21,164 bases of DNA from the NCBI GenBank assembly GCA_032123435.1, contig JAQBFJ010000167.1:1-21164 (forward strand). Direction: 5' to 3'. The stretch comes from JAQBFJ01 sp032123435 (lineage in GTDB: Bacteria > Verrucomicrobiota > Kiritimatiellia > UBA8416 > JAQBFJ01). The translations under genes were made by a program, and so were the position numbers. Below, piece by piece: positions 1-8,194 of this stretch. How positions within the stretch are numbered: the first letter of the stretch is position 1; each line of letters begins with the position of its first letter. The notes below the pieces were generated by a model that did no database searches, had not been told where the DNA came from, and saw nothing but the letters and a program-made list of their open reading frames with translations.

Positions 1-425
1 TTAAGTATTCCAGATATTATTTTCATCGCTTCGACTTTGTGCTCCAGATGCGGAAAACACGCGAAGCAGATAACGAGATCACAACTTTCCGGATCCAACA
101 CAAGATCCAGTATGTCACTGACAAGAAACGTGATTCGTTCATCCGTATGCAAACATTGATTAGCCTCGATCATTTTCTCGGCATAGTCGACCTCATAGAC
201 ACGTCCCTTACACCCAATCCGTTTTAATATATGGGGCACAAGCACGCCACTTCCGCATCCCAGATCGAGAACATGATCACCTTCGGTCAATGAAACCAGG
301 TTGAAAAGACGCTCAAATTCTGAGTCATAGCGTGTGTATCCACCCGTCTCGGCATCTTTGTAACACATATCCAGCCACTGATCCGCACGCTGATTGAAAA
401 ACTCTCTGCGACATTCATTCGTCAT
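1..425 (-). CDS. Class I SAM-dependent methyltransferase (partial, 3' end outside window)
   Basis: The minus-strand frame is open from an ATG at 425 to the window edge and gives the first 141 residues. A Rossmann-type methyltransferase is recognisable: motif I HVLDLGCGSG at residues 51-60 (SAM-binding glycine loop), an acidic strand end VYEVDYAEKMIE at about 77-88 that should hold the SAM ribose, and a motif near SDILDL at 103-108. The closest general family is the UbiE/Methyltransf_11-25 type; the substrate cannot be read from the sequence. A good ribosome site (AAGGAAGA) lies just before the ATG, and only 14 bases separate it from the permease stop, so it is the last visible gene of the metal-uptake operon. 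The product may modify a metallophore or a thiol or metalloid compound, but that is inference. The coding region was found by translating the minus strand by eye. Confidence 0.85.
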   Translation of the reverse strand, partial: MTNECRREFFNQRADQWLDMCYKDAETGGYTRYDSEFERLFNLVSLTEGDHVLDLGCGSGVLVPHILKRIGCKGRVYEVDYAEKMIEANQCLHTDERITFLVSDILDLVLDPESCDLVICFACFPHLEHKVEAMKIISGIL

Positions 426-439
426 ATTATTCTTCCTTT

Positions 440-1291
440 TCAGATCAATATGTTGTCTGCTCTGTTATGCTTTATGGTGACACTCATGCTGTGTCGTTTG
501 GGCGACAGCACAAAGGCCAGTGCGTAGATCCCTGATGAGCAAAGCACTATCACCGCTCCTGTCGGGACATCGAAACAATATGAAACGTAAAGACCAGCGA
601 AACAGGATACAATGCCGAACAATGCCGATAAAATGAACATTGTCTTCAGGCGATAGGTAAGCTGATAGGCGGCTCCCGGTGGATTTACAAGCAAAGAAAA
701 AATCAGGAGACCCCCGACAATATCAAGGCTTGCGCTGATCAGCAAACCGGCGATCAGAATGACACCGTAGTAAAAAGCTTTCTCGGGAATACCGCAGGCA
801 GCGGCAATTTCACGATTGAACAGTACAACCGCAATTTCTTTGAAAAATACAACAAGCAGAACGACGGTTACCGTGAAAATACAGCCTAGAATTACTATTT
901 CCCTGCCAGATATTGTCAGGATGTTTCCCCATATAAGATTTAAAGCCACACTTTTGGGCCCGGGAATGCGGGCCAGCAAAAGAAATGCAAGCCCCATTGT
1001 GGCAGAGAATATGACAGCTAAGATACTGTTAGATGAAGATCCAGCCCGATCTGAAAGCGGACCTACAAGCAATCCTGAAAACCCGCATACAACTATCGCC
1101 CCAATAAGTGGATCGAACCCGCACAACAGACCGATAACAGCACCAAGAAAAGCAGAGTGTGACATGCTTATGCCAAGAAACGGGATATCCATAAGTGTTA
1201 CGAATACGCCAATCAATGAAAGGCCTCCACCTCCCAGCACGCATGCCAGGAGAGCATGTTGGAAAAAAGCATGTTGCCACAGCTCATTCAC
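440..1291 (-). CDS. Metal ABC transporter permease, ABC-3 (ZnuB/TroC) family
   Basis: This 283-residue, strongly hydrophobic protein has about eight predicted membrane segments. It shows the ABC-3 family pattern of short loops, including the conserved stretch near DIPFLGISMSHSAFLGA (residues 30-46) and DIVGGLLIFSLLVNPPGAA (about 190-208), typical of ZnuB, MntB and TroC permeases for Zn, Mn or Fe. It would form the inner-membrane channel for the ATPase and binding protein encoded just upstream. The start is a GTG at 1291-1289 that overlaps the ATPase stop (GTGA arrangement), which indicates translational coupling; an ATG at 1287 is out of frame. The C-terminal 30 residues are polar and cytoplasmic. 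Metal specificity cannot be deduced. Confidence 0.92.
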   Translation of the reverse strand: MNELWQHAFFQHALLACVLGGGGLSLIGVFVTLMDIPFLGISMSHSAFLGAVIGLLCGFDPLIGAIVVCGFSGLLVGPLSDRAGSSSNSILAVIFSATMGLAFLLLARIPGPKSVALNLIWGNILTISGREIVILGCIFTVTVVLLVVFFKEIAVVLFNREIAAACGIPEKAFYYGVILIAGLLISASLDIVGGLLIFSLLVNPPGAAYQLTYRLKTMFILSALFGIVSCFAGLYVSYCFDVPTGAVIVLCSSGIYALAFVLSPKRHSMSVTIKHNRADNILI

Positions 1292-2070
1292 GTATGCATC
1301 TCCCCTGCCGACAACTCTGTCAACAATTCACCAAGTATGGCCGAAGCCTGTTGCTTGTAAACATGGGCCAAGTTGGTTTCCGTGAAAACGTTCCGAAAAG
1401 GACCATCAAAAACCTTGCGTGCGTCGTCAATGATGACAGCTCGATTGCAGTAAATGGGCAATGCCTTTATGTCGTGCATCACGATCAGTGTCGTGAGTTG
1501 GCGTTCATGATGCAAGCGGCAAATAAGATCAAGACATTCACGTTGAGCGCCAAGGTCCAGATTGCTCGTGGGTTCATCAAGTAAAAGAAGATCCGGCGTC
1601 TGGCAAACAGCTCGAGCTAACTGGATTTTCTGCAACTCACCGCCGGAAAGATGACCAATGGGCCGATCACGAAGATGCTTGATACCAACATCCCTGATCG
1701 CGTTATCAATAGCTTCATTATCCTCAACACATAACCGCCGACCCAGTCCGGCAAGTCCAAACCTTCCCATGGAAACGACATTTCGGACGCTCATCGGCAT
1801 TTTGAAATCGACAGAAAGCGCCTGAGGCACATACCCAATTCGTTTGCGAAGCTGACGGAAATGTACAGCGGGCTGTCCAAAAAGGCATATTGTTCCTGAT
1901 GCAGGCCGCAGAAAACCCATGATCATTCGAAGAAGAGTTGTCTTTCCCGACCCGTTCGCACCAATCAAAGCAACGAAATCACCACGCTCCAACGTGAACG
2001 TGAAATCTTCAACAACATTGCGTCTACTCCGACAAACATATATATTTTCCAGATGCAGTACGGTTGACAT
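1288..2070 (-). CDS. Metal ABC transporter ATP-binding protein (ZnuC/TroB type)
   Basis: A 260-residue cytoplasmic ABC ATPase that powers the ABC-3 permease. Walker A is GANGSGKTT at residues 37-45, the ABC signature is LSGGELQ at about 143-149, Walker B is LLLLDEP at about 163-169, and the switch histidine lies in VMHD near 201. The Q-loop region reads YVPQALSVDFKMPMSVRNVV, the usual form for zinc/manganese ATPases (compare the ZnuC, MntB and TroB proteins). The ribosome site AAAGGA overlaps the stop codon of the binding-protein gene, and the gap is only nine bases. The 3' end overlaps the GTG start of the permease. Assignment to the Zn/Mn/Fe class rests on sequence pattern plus the ABC-3 neighbour. 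Confidence 0.93.
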   Translation of the reverse strand: MSTVLHLENIYVCRSRRNVVEDFTFTLERGDFVALIGANGSGKTTLLRMIMGFLRPASGTICLFGQPAVHFRQLRKRIGYVPQALSVDFKMPMSVRNVVSMGRFGLAGLGRRLCVEDNEAIDNAIRDVGIKHLRDRPIGHLSGGELQKIQLARAVCQTPDLLLLDEPTSNLDLGAQRECLDLICRLHHERQLTTLIVMHDIKALPIYCNRAVIIDDARKVFDGPFRNVFTETNLAHVYKQQASAILGELLTELSAGEMHT

Positions 2071-2079
2071 GGTTGTCCT

Positions 2080-2931
2080 TTACGGCTTCTTGCCAACAGT
2101 TGTTAATGCATTGACAACTAAAGCACAATTATTGGACAAAGCTTGAATATACGCATAGCCCACGACATTCATCAGTGACGATTCCGGGAAATTGGACAGC
2201 AAGACAAAAGGAATATTCAATTCTCCCGCAATTGTGCGCCCAATCTTGCCGCCACTTTGTTTGTTGTCAATAACCAATCGAGTCTTCAACTCCCGCCCTT
2301 TCATGATGATCGCATGCATGGTTTTGACAGAGACATCTTCATCACGAGGATACTCGGCAATCACATTAAACCCCATCCATTCAACCAAATCACGGTTTAT
2401 TGCGGAACAGACAACGGGTAAGCCCTGATGTTTTATCATTCCTTTTCGCAAATCCTTTTCTGCGGCATGAATCTTATGCAAATAGTTTTCTACCCTTCCG
2501 GAAAAGTCGACTGTAAACTCCGGTTGTCGTTCCACAAGAACGCCCTGAACCCATTGGACCGTTTGCATGTGGATGTTTGGTATCATACAATTACCCTTGA
2601 TACCCATTGTGATTACTTCAGTGTTTTTGCCCAAGTTCACTCCTTCTAGGAATGATTCAAAGCCATGACAGAAGAGTATATCCGCTTCTCGCAGTTTCTG
2701 CGCTTCTCCGGGAGTAAGATCAAAATGTCCAGGGCACATGCCATATGGCACAACCGTGTACACCTCAAAGTGCTCTCCTCCAACTGCCTCAATAATTGAA
2801 CTCAACATGGTCGTCGTGCACATTACTTTCAGAACATTGTTGCTTAGAACTTGATCCTCGCCATGAGCAAAAGGGGCCGTGGCTTGGCACGCAATCCCAA
2901 TAACCAATCCCCATAAAACATTATAAAACAT
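2080..2931 (-). CDS. Metal ABC transporter substrate-binding protein, TroA/ZnuA-like (atypical)
   Basis: A 283-residue periplasmic binding protein of the cluster A-I (TroA/ZnuA) fold. Residues 1-24 are a hydrophobic export signal ending near AHG-ED; a Cys at 15 gives at best a weak lipobox. Family features are the VVPYGMCPGH segment with His69 (equivalent of the first metal ligand), ADILFCHG at 83-90, and IHMQTVQ with His121 as a plausible second ligand. The usual third-ligand motif (His-Asp before a Gly-Tyr-Phe) is replaced by VVCSAINRDLVEWMG at 173-187, and the last lobe reads VIDNKQSGG. There is no His-rich loop. Cysteines sit at 38, 66, 88, 115 and 175, several beside the candidate ligand positions. 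It belongs to a divergent subgroup and its metal may not be zinc. It lies 45 bases after the TonB receptor stop, with a GGAGGG ribosome site 11 bases from ATG. Confidence 0.85.
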   Translation of the reverse strand: MFYNVLWGLVIGIACQATAPFAHGEDQVLSNNVLKVMCTTTMLSSIIEAVGGEHFEVYTVVPYGMCPGHFDLTPGEAQKLREADILFCHGFESFLEGVNLGKNTEVITMGIKGNCMIPNIHMQTVQWVQGVLVERQPEFTVDFSGRVENYLHKIHAAEKDLRKGMIKHQGLPVVCSAINRDLVEWMGFNVIAEYPRDEDVSVKTMHAIIMKGRELKTRLVIDNKQSGGKIGRTIAGELNIPFVLLSNFPESSLMNVVGYAYIQALSNNCALVVNALTTVGKKP

Positions 2932-2976
2932 TTCTCGATATCCCTCCGTTATATCTCCTCGGATTGTGATTCATGC

Positions 2977-4905
2977 TCACATTTGCACCTTCACACCAGC
3001 GAAGACAGTTGTATCGGGCATGGGGTAACCGGGAATCTGCTCATAGTCTTCATCAAAAATATTTTCAATGCCTGCAAATGCCTGGAAATCTTGCGTAACC
3101 TGATAAGACCCTTTAATGCCAACCACGATGAAATTGTCAACCTTCTGGATGTTACCGCCGGCCAGAAGATCGCTGTCGTAAAGCCCAGCCACATGCTCGG
3201 CGTCCATTGAAAAAGACATCTTGCCCAAGCGATATCTGGCAACAGCATTGACAACCTGTTTCGGTTTTCCTTCCCTGTTAATGTTCTGGTTGTGCGCAGG
3301 ACCATCTTCAATATCCGTGTAAGTGTATTGAACCGTAAGGTTTAAATTGTCCAGCGGCTGTGCATCAAACCCCACTTCCACGCCCTGAATTACAAAATCA
3401 CCTGAATTCCTGTTGAGAAACATGGGAGGGGGCATGTCGTTGGATTCCTGCTGGATGATGTTTCGTACGTCCATGTAAAAAGGGTTAACGAAAACGCTGC
3501 CCCAAGGTGCAAAAGCATGCGTCAATGCGACCTCGTAGCTCCATATTTCCTCTGAATCCAGCTTCTCATTGTGGGCTGGAAACAAATGCAATTCGCTGAA
3601 TGCTGGTTGTCTGAATCCCTTACTCGCTTTGGCACGTGCGGTTGTGTCTTCCGTGATGTGACAAAGAGTGCCTGCTTGAGGCAACACTTCCCACTGCTTG
3701 TCTTCATCGCTCCAATGTCCGCGTAAACCAAGTGTATTTATCCAGCGTCCTTTAATCAACTCGTTAAAGGCAAACACATCGTGACTGTTGCGCCCGTAAG
3801 GGCCGAAATCCATGAATTTTGCAGGCATGTTGGCTTGAGCCCATGCCACCCAATCATCCTGTGGATCCGCCCACTGATGTTTGTATTCGCAACCCACTGT
3901 CAGGGCATCTTTCATATCATTCCGTTCGTAAACATTCTGGGTATATCGAGCTGAAACACCAACACTTCGATCTTTCGAATGCCAATAATCATCGATTGAA
4001 GGCATATTAAACTCGTGTTCACCTTGGTTGTTATAAACCTTGAAAAGAAAATCTGATTCATCCCATTTGCCAATCAGGTCTGCATCCCAGGAGTACCGTA
4101 TGTATTCCTTTTTGTCGTTGTTTGTGTAAGGAGTATTCACGGGACCAGGATCTTCAGCTTCATCCTGGAAGTATTGACCAGACAGCTCTAATCGCCATTC
4201 CTCGTTTAACCGATATCCCGTCCGGAGTGAAAGAAAATCAGCATCATACTCCGAATTGTCGCGATAACCGTCAGTCTGTTTGTGGTCATAAGTAATATAG
4301 TAATCGAATACACCAGTATTACCACCATGACGTAACACGTCATGTAGCGTCCCATAACTGCCGTAAGACAGAAGAACGCTGGACTCGTATCCAGGATCCC
4401 ACATGCGCCTGGTGATAACGTTCACGACACCACCCATGGCGTCAGTACCGTACAGGACTGATTCCGGACCTCGGATAACTTCGATCCGTTCAACATTTGC
4501 AAGCGGAAGCGTCTGAGCAACGGTACACCCGAACAAAGCCATTTTCTCCGGACGCCCATCTATGAGAGTCTGGATCCGCCTGAGATTTGATCCCAGTCCA
4601 CGAATCGCAATATCCTGGCGTCCAAGTACCGCATCGCGCCGGATGTACACACTCGGAAGAGAACCTATCACGTCCATCACGTAGTCAGAATTCGATGCCT
4701 CGATTTCAACCTCACTGATTATACTGACTGCCGAGGCAAGGTCATTCACATTCCTTCTTACAGGCGTAGCGGTTACCACTATCTCCTGTATATCGGAACG
4801 ATTTTGATTCTGCACCATCTTATCTTCGACCCCCAACACGCCGGTAAGAATCAGTCCCAAAATCAACCCTGTTACCCCTACCATTTTCTTAAATCTTTGA
4901 CTCAT
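2977..4905 (-). CDS. TonB-dependent outer-membrane receptor
   Basis: A 642-residue outer-membrane receptor and the first gene of the metal operon. It has a signal peptide (residues 1 to about 25), a TonB box near DIQEIVVTAT at 38-47, and a plug domain from about 50 to 168 with typical motifs: DVIGSLPSV, IAIRGLGS, the IDGRP loop, and VERIEVIRGPESVLYGTDAMGGVVNVIT. The rest, about 175-642, forms the 22-strand barrel, ending GIENIFDEDYEQIPGYP then VFAGVKVQM. The final residue is Met rather than the usual aromatic Phe, a slight oddity for BAM recognition. The position ahead of a TroA-type ABC system points to a metal, metallophore or metal-porphyrin/corrinoid substrate; no His-rich metal loop like that in ZnuD was seen. 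The start is supported by GGAAGGA upstream of ATG 4905. Confidence 0.95.
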   Translation of the reverse strand: MSQRFKKMVGVTGLILGLILTGVLGVEDKMVQNQNRSDIQEIVVTATPVRRNVNDLASAVSIISEVEIEASNSDYVMDVIGSLPSVYIRRDAVLGRQDIAIRGLGSNLRRIQTLIDGRPEKMALFGCTVAQTLPLANVERIEVIRGPESVLYGTDAMGGVVNVITRRMWDPGYESSVLLSYGSYGTLHDVLRHGGNTGVFDYYITYDHKQTDGYRDNSEYDADFLSLRTGYRLNEEWRLELSGQYFQDEAEDPGPVNTPYTNNDKKEYIRYSWDADLIGKWDESDFLFKVYNNQGEHEFNMPSIDDYWHSKDRSVGVSARYTQNVYERNDMKDALTVGCEYKHQWADPQDDWVAWAQANMPAKFMDFGPYGRNSHDVFAFNELIKGRWINTLGLRGHWSDEDKQWEVLPQAGTLCHITEDTTARAKASKGFRQPAFSELHLFPAHNEKLDSEEIWSYEVALTHAFAPWGSVFVNPFYMDVRNIIQQESNDMPPPMFLNRNSGDFVIQGVEVGFDAQPLDNLNLTVQYTYTDIEDGPAHNQNINREGKPKQVVNAVARYRLGKMSFSMDAEHVAGLYDSDLLAGGNIQKVDNFIVVGIKGSYQVTQDFQAFAGIENIFDEDYEQIPGYPMPDTTVFAGVKVQM

Positions 4906-5036
4906 TTCTCGTTCCTTCCTTTATTTATCTTTCTACATACGATTATTATATTCGTAATACCATGCAGCTCAAAAAAAAGAAAACCTGCAACTGCAAATAC
5001 TTTTTCCCATTCTAACATTACAACATTCCTTCTATT

Positions 5037-5068
5037 TCCTTATTATTACGAATTTCTCAAACGTAATA
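5037..5068. promoter_or_regulatory. Inverted-repeat operator candidate (Zur/Fur-like)
   Basis: TATTACG at 5044-5050 and CGTAATA at 5062-5068 form a perfect 7-bp inverted repeat with an 11-base spacer, lying over the predicted -10 and start of the TonB-receptor promoter. Read another way, 5037-5051 (TCCTTATTATTACGA) matches a 7-1-7 palindrome of the Bacillus Zur type TCGTAAT-N-ATTACGA, as I recall it, at 12 of 14 arm positions. A further exact TCGTAAT half-site lies at 4952-4958 in the leader. Position and form suggest metal-responsive repression; the regulator is not in the window. Confidence 0.45.
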
Positions 5069-5082
5069 CTCTAAACTGATTC

Positions 5083-5088
5083 TGTCAA
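5083..5088 (-). promoter_or_regulatory. Candidate -35 box of the metal-uptake operon promoter
   Basis: The minus strand carries a perfect TTGACA here. Seventeen bases on, at 5065-5060, is TACGTT, a weak -10 match that sits inside the inverted repeat at 5044-5068. The predicted start near 5053 would leave a leader of about 150 bases before the TonB receptor. The -35 box is exact, but the weak -10 keeps confidence modest. Confidence 0.45.
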
Positions 5089-5113
5089 ACATTTTTCAAA
5101 TAAGATTTATTAG

Positions 5114-5863
5114 TTAAATAATCCGGACTCCGACCTCCTCAAGAGTACCGGTGAATTTCTTCATACAGCTTGATGTAGGCGGCTCAAGATCGGCCAACGT
5201 ATAATGGAATCCAAGTTCTTCCCATTTGTGAACGCCCATTTTGTGGTACGGAATTAGTTCGACGGGCGGCATCTTAGCCAAGCTCTGTATGTATTTCACA
5301 AACTCAGCGATTTCCACCGCCGTATTGTTTATTCCAGGCAGAACCACCCTTCGCAGAACCAGCCGAGGACGTCCTTTTTCAGCGTGCATGTCCGCAATAA
5401 TCCTGCCAAATTCAAGAGTACGCTCAATCCCGTTTCCCGTCAGCCATTTGTGCAAGTCGCTTGTAGACGCCTTAATGTCCAGCAACACCGTATCTGTATA
5501 TTTAATTATGCCTGCCCGCTTAGACGGCTCGCATGTCCCATTTGTGTCAAGAGCAGTACTCAGGCCCAGTACATGCGCAAGCCTGAAAAGGCCGCGAAGG
5601 AAATCCGGTTGAAGAGTCGGTTCTCCGCCCGATGCCGTTATTCCGCCTTCGCCCCCGCGCAGATACGGAAGAAGCGGTTCCAGCCGTTCTATTGCATTCT
5701 CAAGACTCATTCGAGAAGATCCTTTTTCCGTGAAAGTATCCGGGTTATGACAGAACCGGCACCTGAACCCACATCCGGCAAAAAAGAATACGCAACGTAG
5801 ACCAGGCCCGTCCCTCGTGCCCATCGTCTCCACCGAATGAATTTTCCCATACACCTTTGACAT
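5114..5863 (-). CDS. pflA: Pyruvate formate-lyase-activating enzyme (radical SAM)
   Basis: A 249-residue radical-SAM activase that uses a 4Fe-4S cluster and SAM to create the glycyl radical on PflB. The cluster motif CX3CX2C is at Cys31, Cys35 and Cys38 (AGCGFRCRFCHNPDT), matching the usual PflA spacing and length (about 245 residues). Further family signs are the N-terminal GKIHSVETMGTRDGPGLR, the SAM-binding GGEGGITASGGEPTLQ segment, and LDIKAS near 130. There is no ferredoxin insertion, so it is a PflA-type and not a GRE-activase of the longer class. The start lies 15 bases after the pflB stop, and the GAGG ribosome site overlaps that stop, so the two genes are co-transcribed under the ZTP riboswitch leader. 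Confidence 0.96.
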   Translation of the reverse strand: MSKVYGKIHSVETMGTRDGPGLRCVFFFAGCGFRCRFCHNPDTFTEKGSSRMSLENAIERLEPLLPYLRGGEGGITASGGEPTLQPDFLRGLFRLAHVLGLSTALDTNGTCEPSKRAGIIKYTDTVLLDIKASTSDLHKWLTGNGIERTLEFGRIIADMHAEKGRPRLVLRRVVLPGINNTAVEIAEFVKYIQSLAKMPPVELIPYHKMGVHKWEELGFHYTLADLEPPTSSCMKKFTGTLEEVGVRII

Positions 5864-5878
5864 ACCGACTGTATATCC

Positions 5879-8110
5879 TCAAAAACAAGAGTGAAACGTT
5901 CTCTTCAACACATCTTCCTGGTGCTGCCTCGAAAGCATCGTAAAATGAACAGCATAACCTGATACCCTTATGGTCAACTGAGGATACTTTTCAGGGTGCT
6001 CCATGGCATCCTCCAGCATCTCCCTATCCAGTACATTTATGTTTATATGATGGCCACCTTTACTGAAATAGCCGTCGAGGATCTTGATTAGATTATCCGC
6101 CCTGGCTTCCATGTTCTTACCCAGCGCTGCCGGAACCATGCTAAACGTGTTCGATATGCCGTCACGCGCCGCAAAATAAGGAAGCTTTGATATCGAGTTA
6201 AGACTGCAAAGCGCCCCATTCTTTTCACGCCCGTACATCGGGTTGGCGCCGGGCGCAAAAGGCTCGCCAGCGTTACGCCCATCCGGTGTTGCGCCCGTCT
6301 TCTTGCCGTATAGAACGTTACTGGTAATAGTCAGAACACTCAAAGTTGGGTTGGCCCTTCGGTATATCGAGTGCTTTCTCAGTTCGGTAATAAAATTTAT
6401 GAGTAGATCAGACGCCCTGTTGTCGGCCCGGTCATCGTCATTACCAAACGCAGGATAATCTCCCTTTATCCTGAACGAATCAGTCAGACCTTTTCTATTC
6501 CTCCTGACCTCGACTTTTGCGTAGCGGACCGCACAAAGCGAATCGACGACGCAGGAAAGCCCAGCCACTCCAAACGCCATGAACCGCTCAACATCGGTAT
6601 CCAGAAGCGCCATTTGGGCACTCTCGTAATAATAACGGTCGTGACAGTTGTGTATAATATTGTTCGCTTGTACGTACTTTTCAGCCAGCCAGCTCAGCAC
6701 CTTGATAAAATTATCATGTACATCATCATAGTCGAGATATCTTTTCCTCAAGGGCGCTATGCCAGGCACCACCTGCTCCCCGTATACTTCATCGCGCCCT
6801 TCGTTCAACGCCATCAGAAGCGCCTTTGGCAGATTGCACCTTGCTCCGAAAAATTGCATCTGACTACCCATTCTCAACAGTGAGACACAACACGATATCC
6901 CGTAATCATCGCCAGCGATTGGACGCATGAGATCATCGTTCTCAAATTGGATGGAACTGGTTTCTATTGCTACTTTCGAAACAAATTTTTTCCATGCCAA
7001 AGGAAGTCTTTGTGCATGAAGAATTGTTATATTAGGTTCCGGTGACGGACCAAGATTATGAAATGATTGTAGAACACGATAATCCGTTTTTGTGACCTTG
7101 GTTCGTCCGTCCGTTGCCATTCCGCCAAGAACCATCGTAACCCATGTAGGGCTCCCGGCAAAAATCTGATCATACTCCGGCGGTCGAAGGTGCCGCACCA
7201 TCCTGAGTTTTATGATAAAGTCATCTATCAGATCCTGCGCTCCAGATTCCATAAGATTGCCGTTCTTCAAGTCACGCTCAATGTAGATATCGAAAAATGA
7301 AGTCACATTGCCTAATGACATAGCAGCACCATCCGCCTGTTTGACGGCAGCAAGATATCCCATGTAAGTCCATTGGATAGCTTCCCTGGCACTTTCGGCA
7401 GGTCGTCCCAGATCCAACCCGTACAAACTGCCCATTTCTTTCATTTCATTAAGGGCTTTGATCTGTGCCGCCGTTTCCAGCCTGAGCCTTATAATTTTAG
7501 TATCCATCGGCCCATCATCGAGTTTGGCCAGATCAACCTGCTTTTCTTCTATCAACTTGTCTATTCCGTACAATGCAACACGGCGGTAATCACCTATGAT
7601 TCGGCCTCTCGCGTAGTTGTCCGGCAAACCGGTAATAATGCCCAGCTTTCTCAGTTTCTTTATTTCTTCCGGGTAAGCGGAAAACACCGCATCGTTATGC
7701 GTCATACAATGATTGAGGTATATATCTTTGATCGAATCACTGACCTTGTACCCATGCGCTTCACAGGAACGCTCCACAAGCCGAAAACCACCTTGCGGTT
7801 TGATCGTTCTTCTCAGCGGTTTATCCGACTGCAAGCCCACAATCAATTCATTTGCCCGATCAATGTAACCGGCCTTGTGCGAAACAATACCACCTGCCAC
7901 AGACGTGTCTATATCAAGAACACCGCCCATCGCACGTTCTTTCTCGAAAAGCCTGCAGACTTTTCTCCATACCTTTTTCGTCCTTTGGGAAGCGGGCTCA
8001 AGAAATTCCTCGCAACCTTCATACGGCTTGTAATTAGAATGTATAAAATCCTGCACATCTATTTTCCTGTTCCATCTCCCTCTTTTAAATTTTTTGTATC
8101 TTGTCTTCAT
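5879..8110 (-). CDS. pflB: Formate C-acetyltransferase (pyruvate formate-lyase)
   Basis: A 743-residue glycyl-radical enzyme that converts pyruvate and CoA to acetyl-CoA and formate in the cytoplasm. The adjacent catalytic cysteines are Cys407-Cys408 in GISCCVS, followed by MQFFGARCNLPKALL as in true PFLs; the radical glycine is Gly718 in RVSGYAV near the C-terminus. The N-terminus WNRKIDVQDFIHSNY-PYEG is the normal PFL start region. The frame stays open upstream to 8233, but I place the start at ATG 8110: it has a strong GGAGG eight bases ahead, it gives the family's usual N-terminus and length, and the upstream 41 codons overlap a structured riboswitch and terminator. The CCVS motif argues against choline- or glycerol-type lyases. 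It is followed at 15 bases by pflA. Confidence 0.96.
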   Translation of the reverse strand: MKTRYKKFKRGRWNRKIDVQDFIHSNYKPYEGCEEFLEPASQRTKKVWRKVCRLFEKERAMGGVLDIDTSVAGGIVSHKAGYIDRANELIVGLQSDKPLRRTIKPQGGFRLVERSCEAHGYKVSDSIKDIYLNHCMTHNDAVFSAYPEEIKKLRKLGIITGLPDNYARGRIIGDYRRVALYGIDKLIEEKQVDLAKLDDGPMDTKIIRLRLETAAQIKALNEMKEMGSLYGLDLGRPAESAREAIQWTYMGYLAAVKQADGAAMSLGNVTSFFDIYIERDLKNGNLMESGAQDLIDDFIIKLRMVRHLRPPEYDQIFAGSPTWVTMVLGGMATDGRTKVTKTDYRVLQSFHNLGPSPEPNITILHAQRLPLAWKKFVSKVAIETSSIQFENDDLMRPIAGDDYGISCCVSLLRMGSQMQFFGARCNLPKALLMALNEGRDEVYGEQVVPGIAPLRKRYLDYDDVHDNFIKVLSWLAEKYVQANNIIHNCHDRYYYESAQMALLDTDVERFMAFGVAGLSCVVDSLCAVRYAKVEVRRNRKGLTDSFRIKGDYPAFGNDDDRADNRASDLLINFITELRKHSIYRRANPTLSVLTITSNVLYGKKTGATPDGRNAGEPFAPGANPMYGREKNGALCSLNSISKLPYFAARDGISNTFSMVPAALGKNMEARADNLIKILDGYFSKGGHHININVLDREMLEDAMEHPEKYPQLTIRVSGYAVHFTMLSRQHQEDVLKRTFHSCF

Positions 8111-8140
8111 TTTCGCCTCCTTCATTTCGTTCAAAAATGC

Positions 8141-8194
8141 AAAATAAAAAAGCCCGGGTAGTTTCGCGGATATTTTCCACTCACATGCCCAGGC
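8141..8194 (-). terminator. Intrinsic terminator, expression platform of the ZTP riboswitch
   Basis: On the minus strand GCCTGGG (8194-8188) pairs with CCCGGGC (8158-8152), with one wobble, and is followed by six T then ATTTT. The loop contains a smaller hairpin, GTGGA with TCCGC. The 5' arm is the same sequence as the ligand-binding core of the aptamer, so ligand-bound P3 and this terminator are mutually exclusive. This predicts an ON switch: ZTP permits transcription into pflBA. Confidence 0.88.

Larger units (their letters stand above)
4906..5113. other. AT-rich spacer between pflA and the metal operon
   Basis: These 208 bases hold the promoter and operator candidates described separately. 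On the minus strand they also hold a long T tract (complement of 4971-4984) in the leader of the TonB receptor gene. I see no GC-rich hairpin after the pflA stop, so some read-through from pflBA into the metal operon is possible. ATTCGTAATA at 4950-4959 and its exact reverse complement at 5044-5053 form a second, long-range 10-bp inverted repeat that could be two operator half-sites or a DNA loop. No coding sequence is apparent here. Confidence 0.6.

Noticed and set aside
816..1385. Plus-strand open frame of 189 codons opposite the permease
   Set aside because: It is rich in Thr, Pro and Ser, as expected for the complement of a membrane-protein gene, and no family was recognised.
4906..5060. 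Cobalamin riboswitch before the TonB receptor
   Set aside because: TonB receptors often have one and the window is corrinoid-rich, but the leader is AT-rich and lacks the B12-box and other conserved blocks.
7373..8161. Plus-strand open frame of 262 codons opposite pflB
   Set aside because: It mirrors the pflB coding strand and crosses the riboswitch region, and its product shows no recognisable domain.
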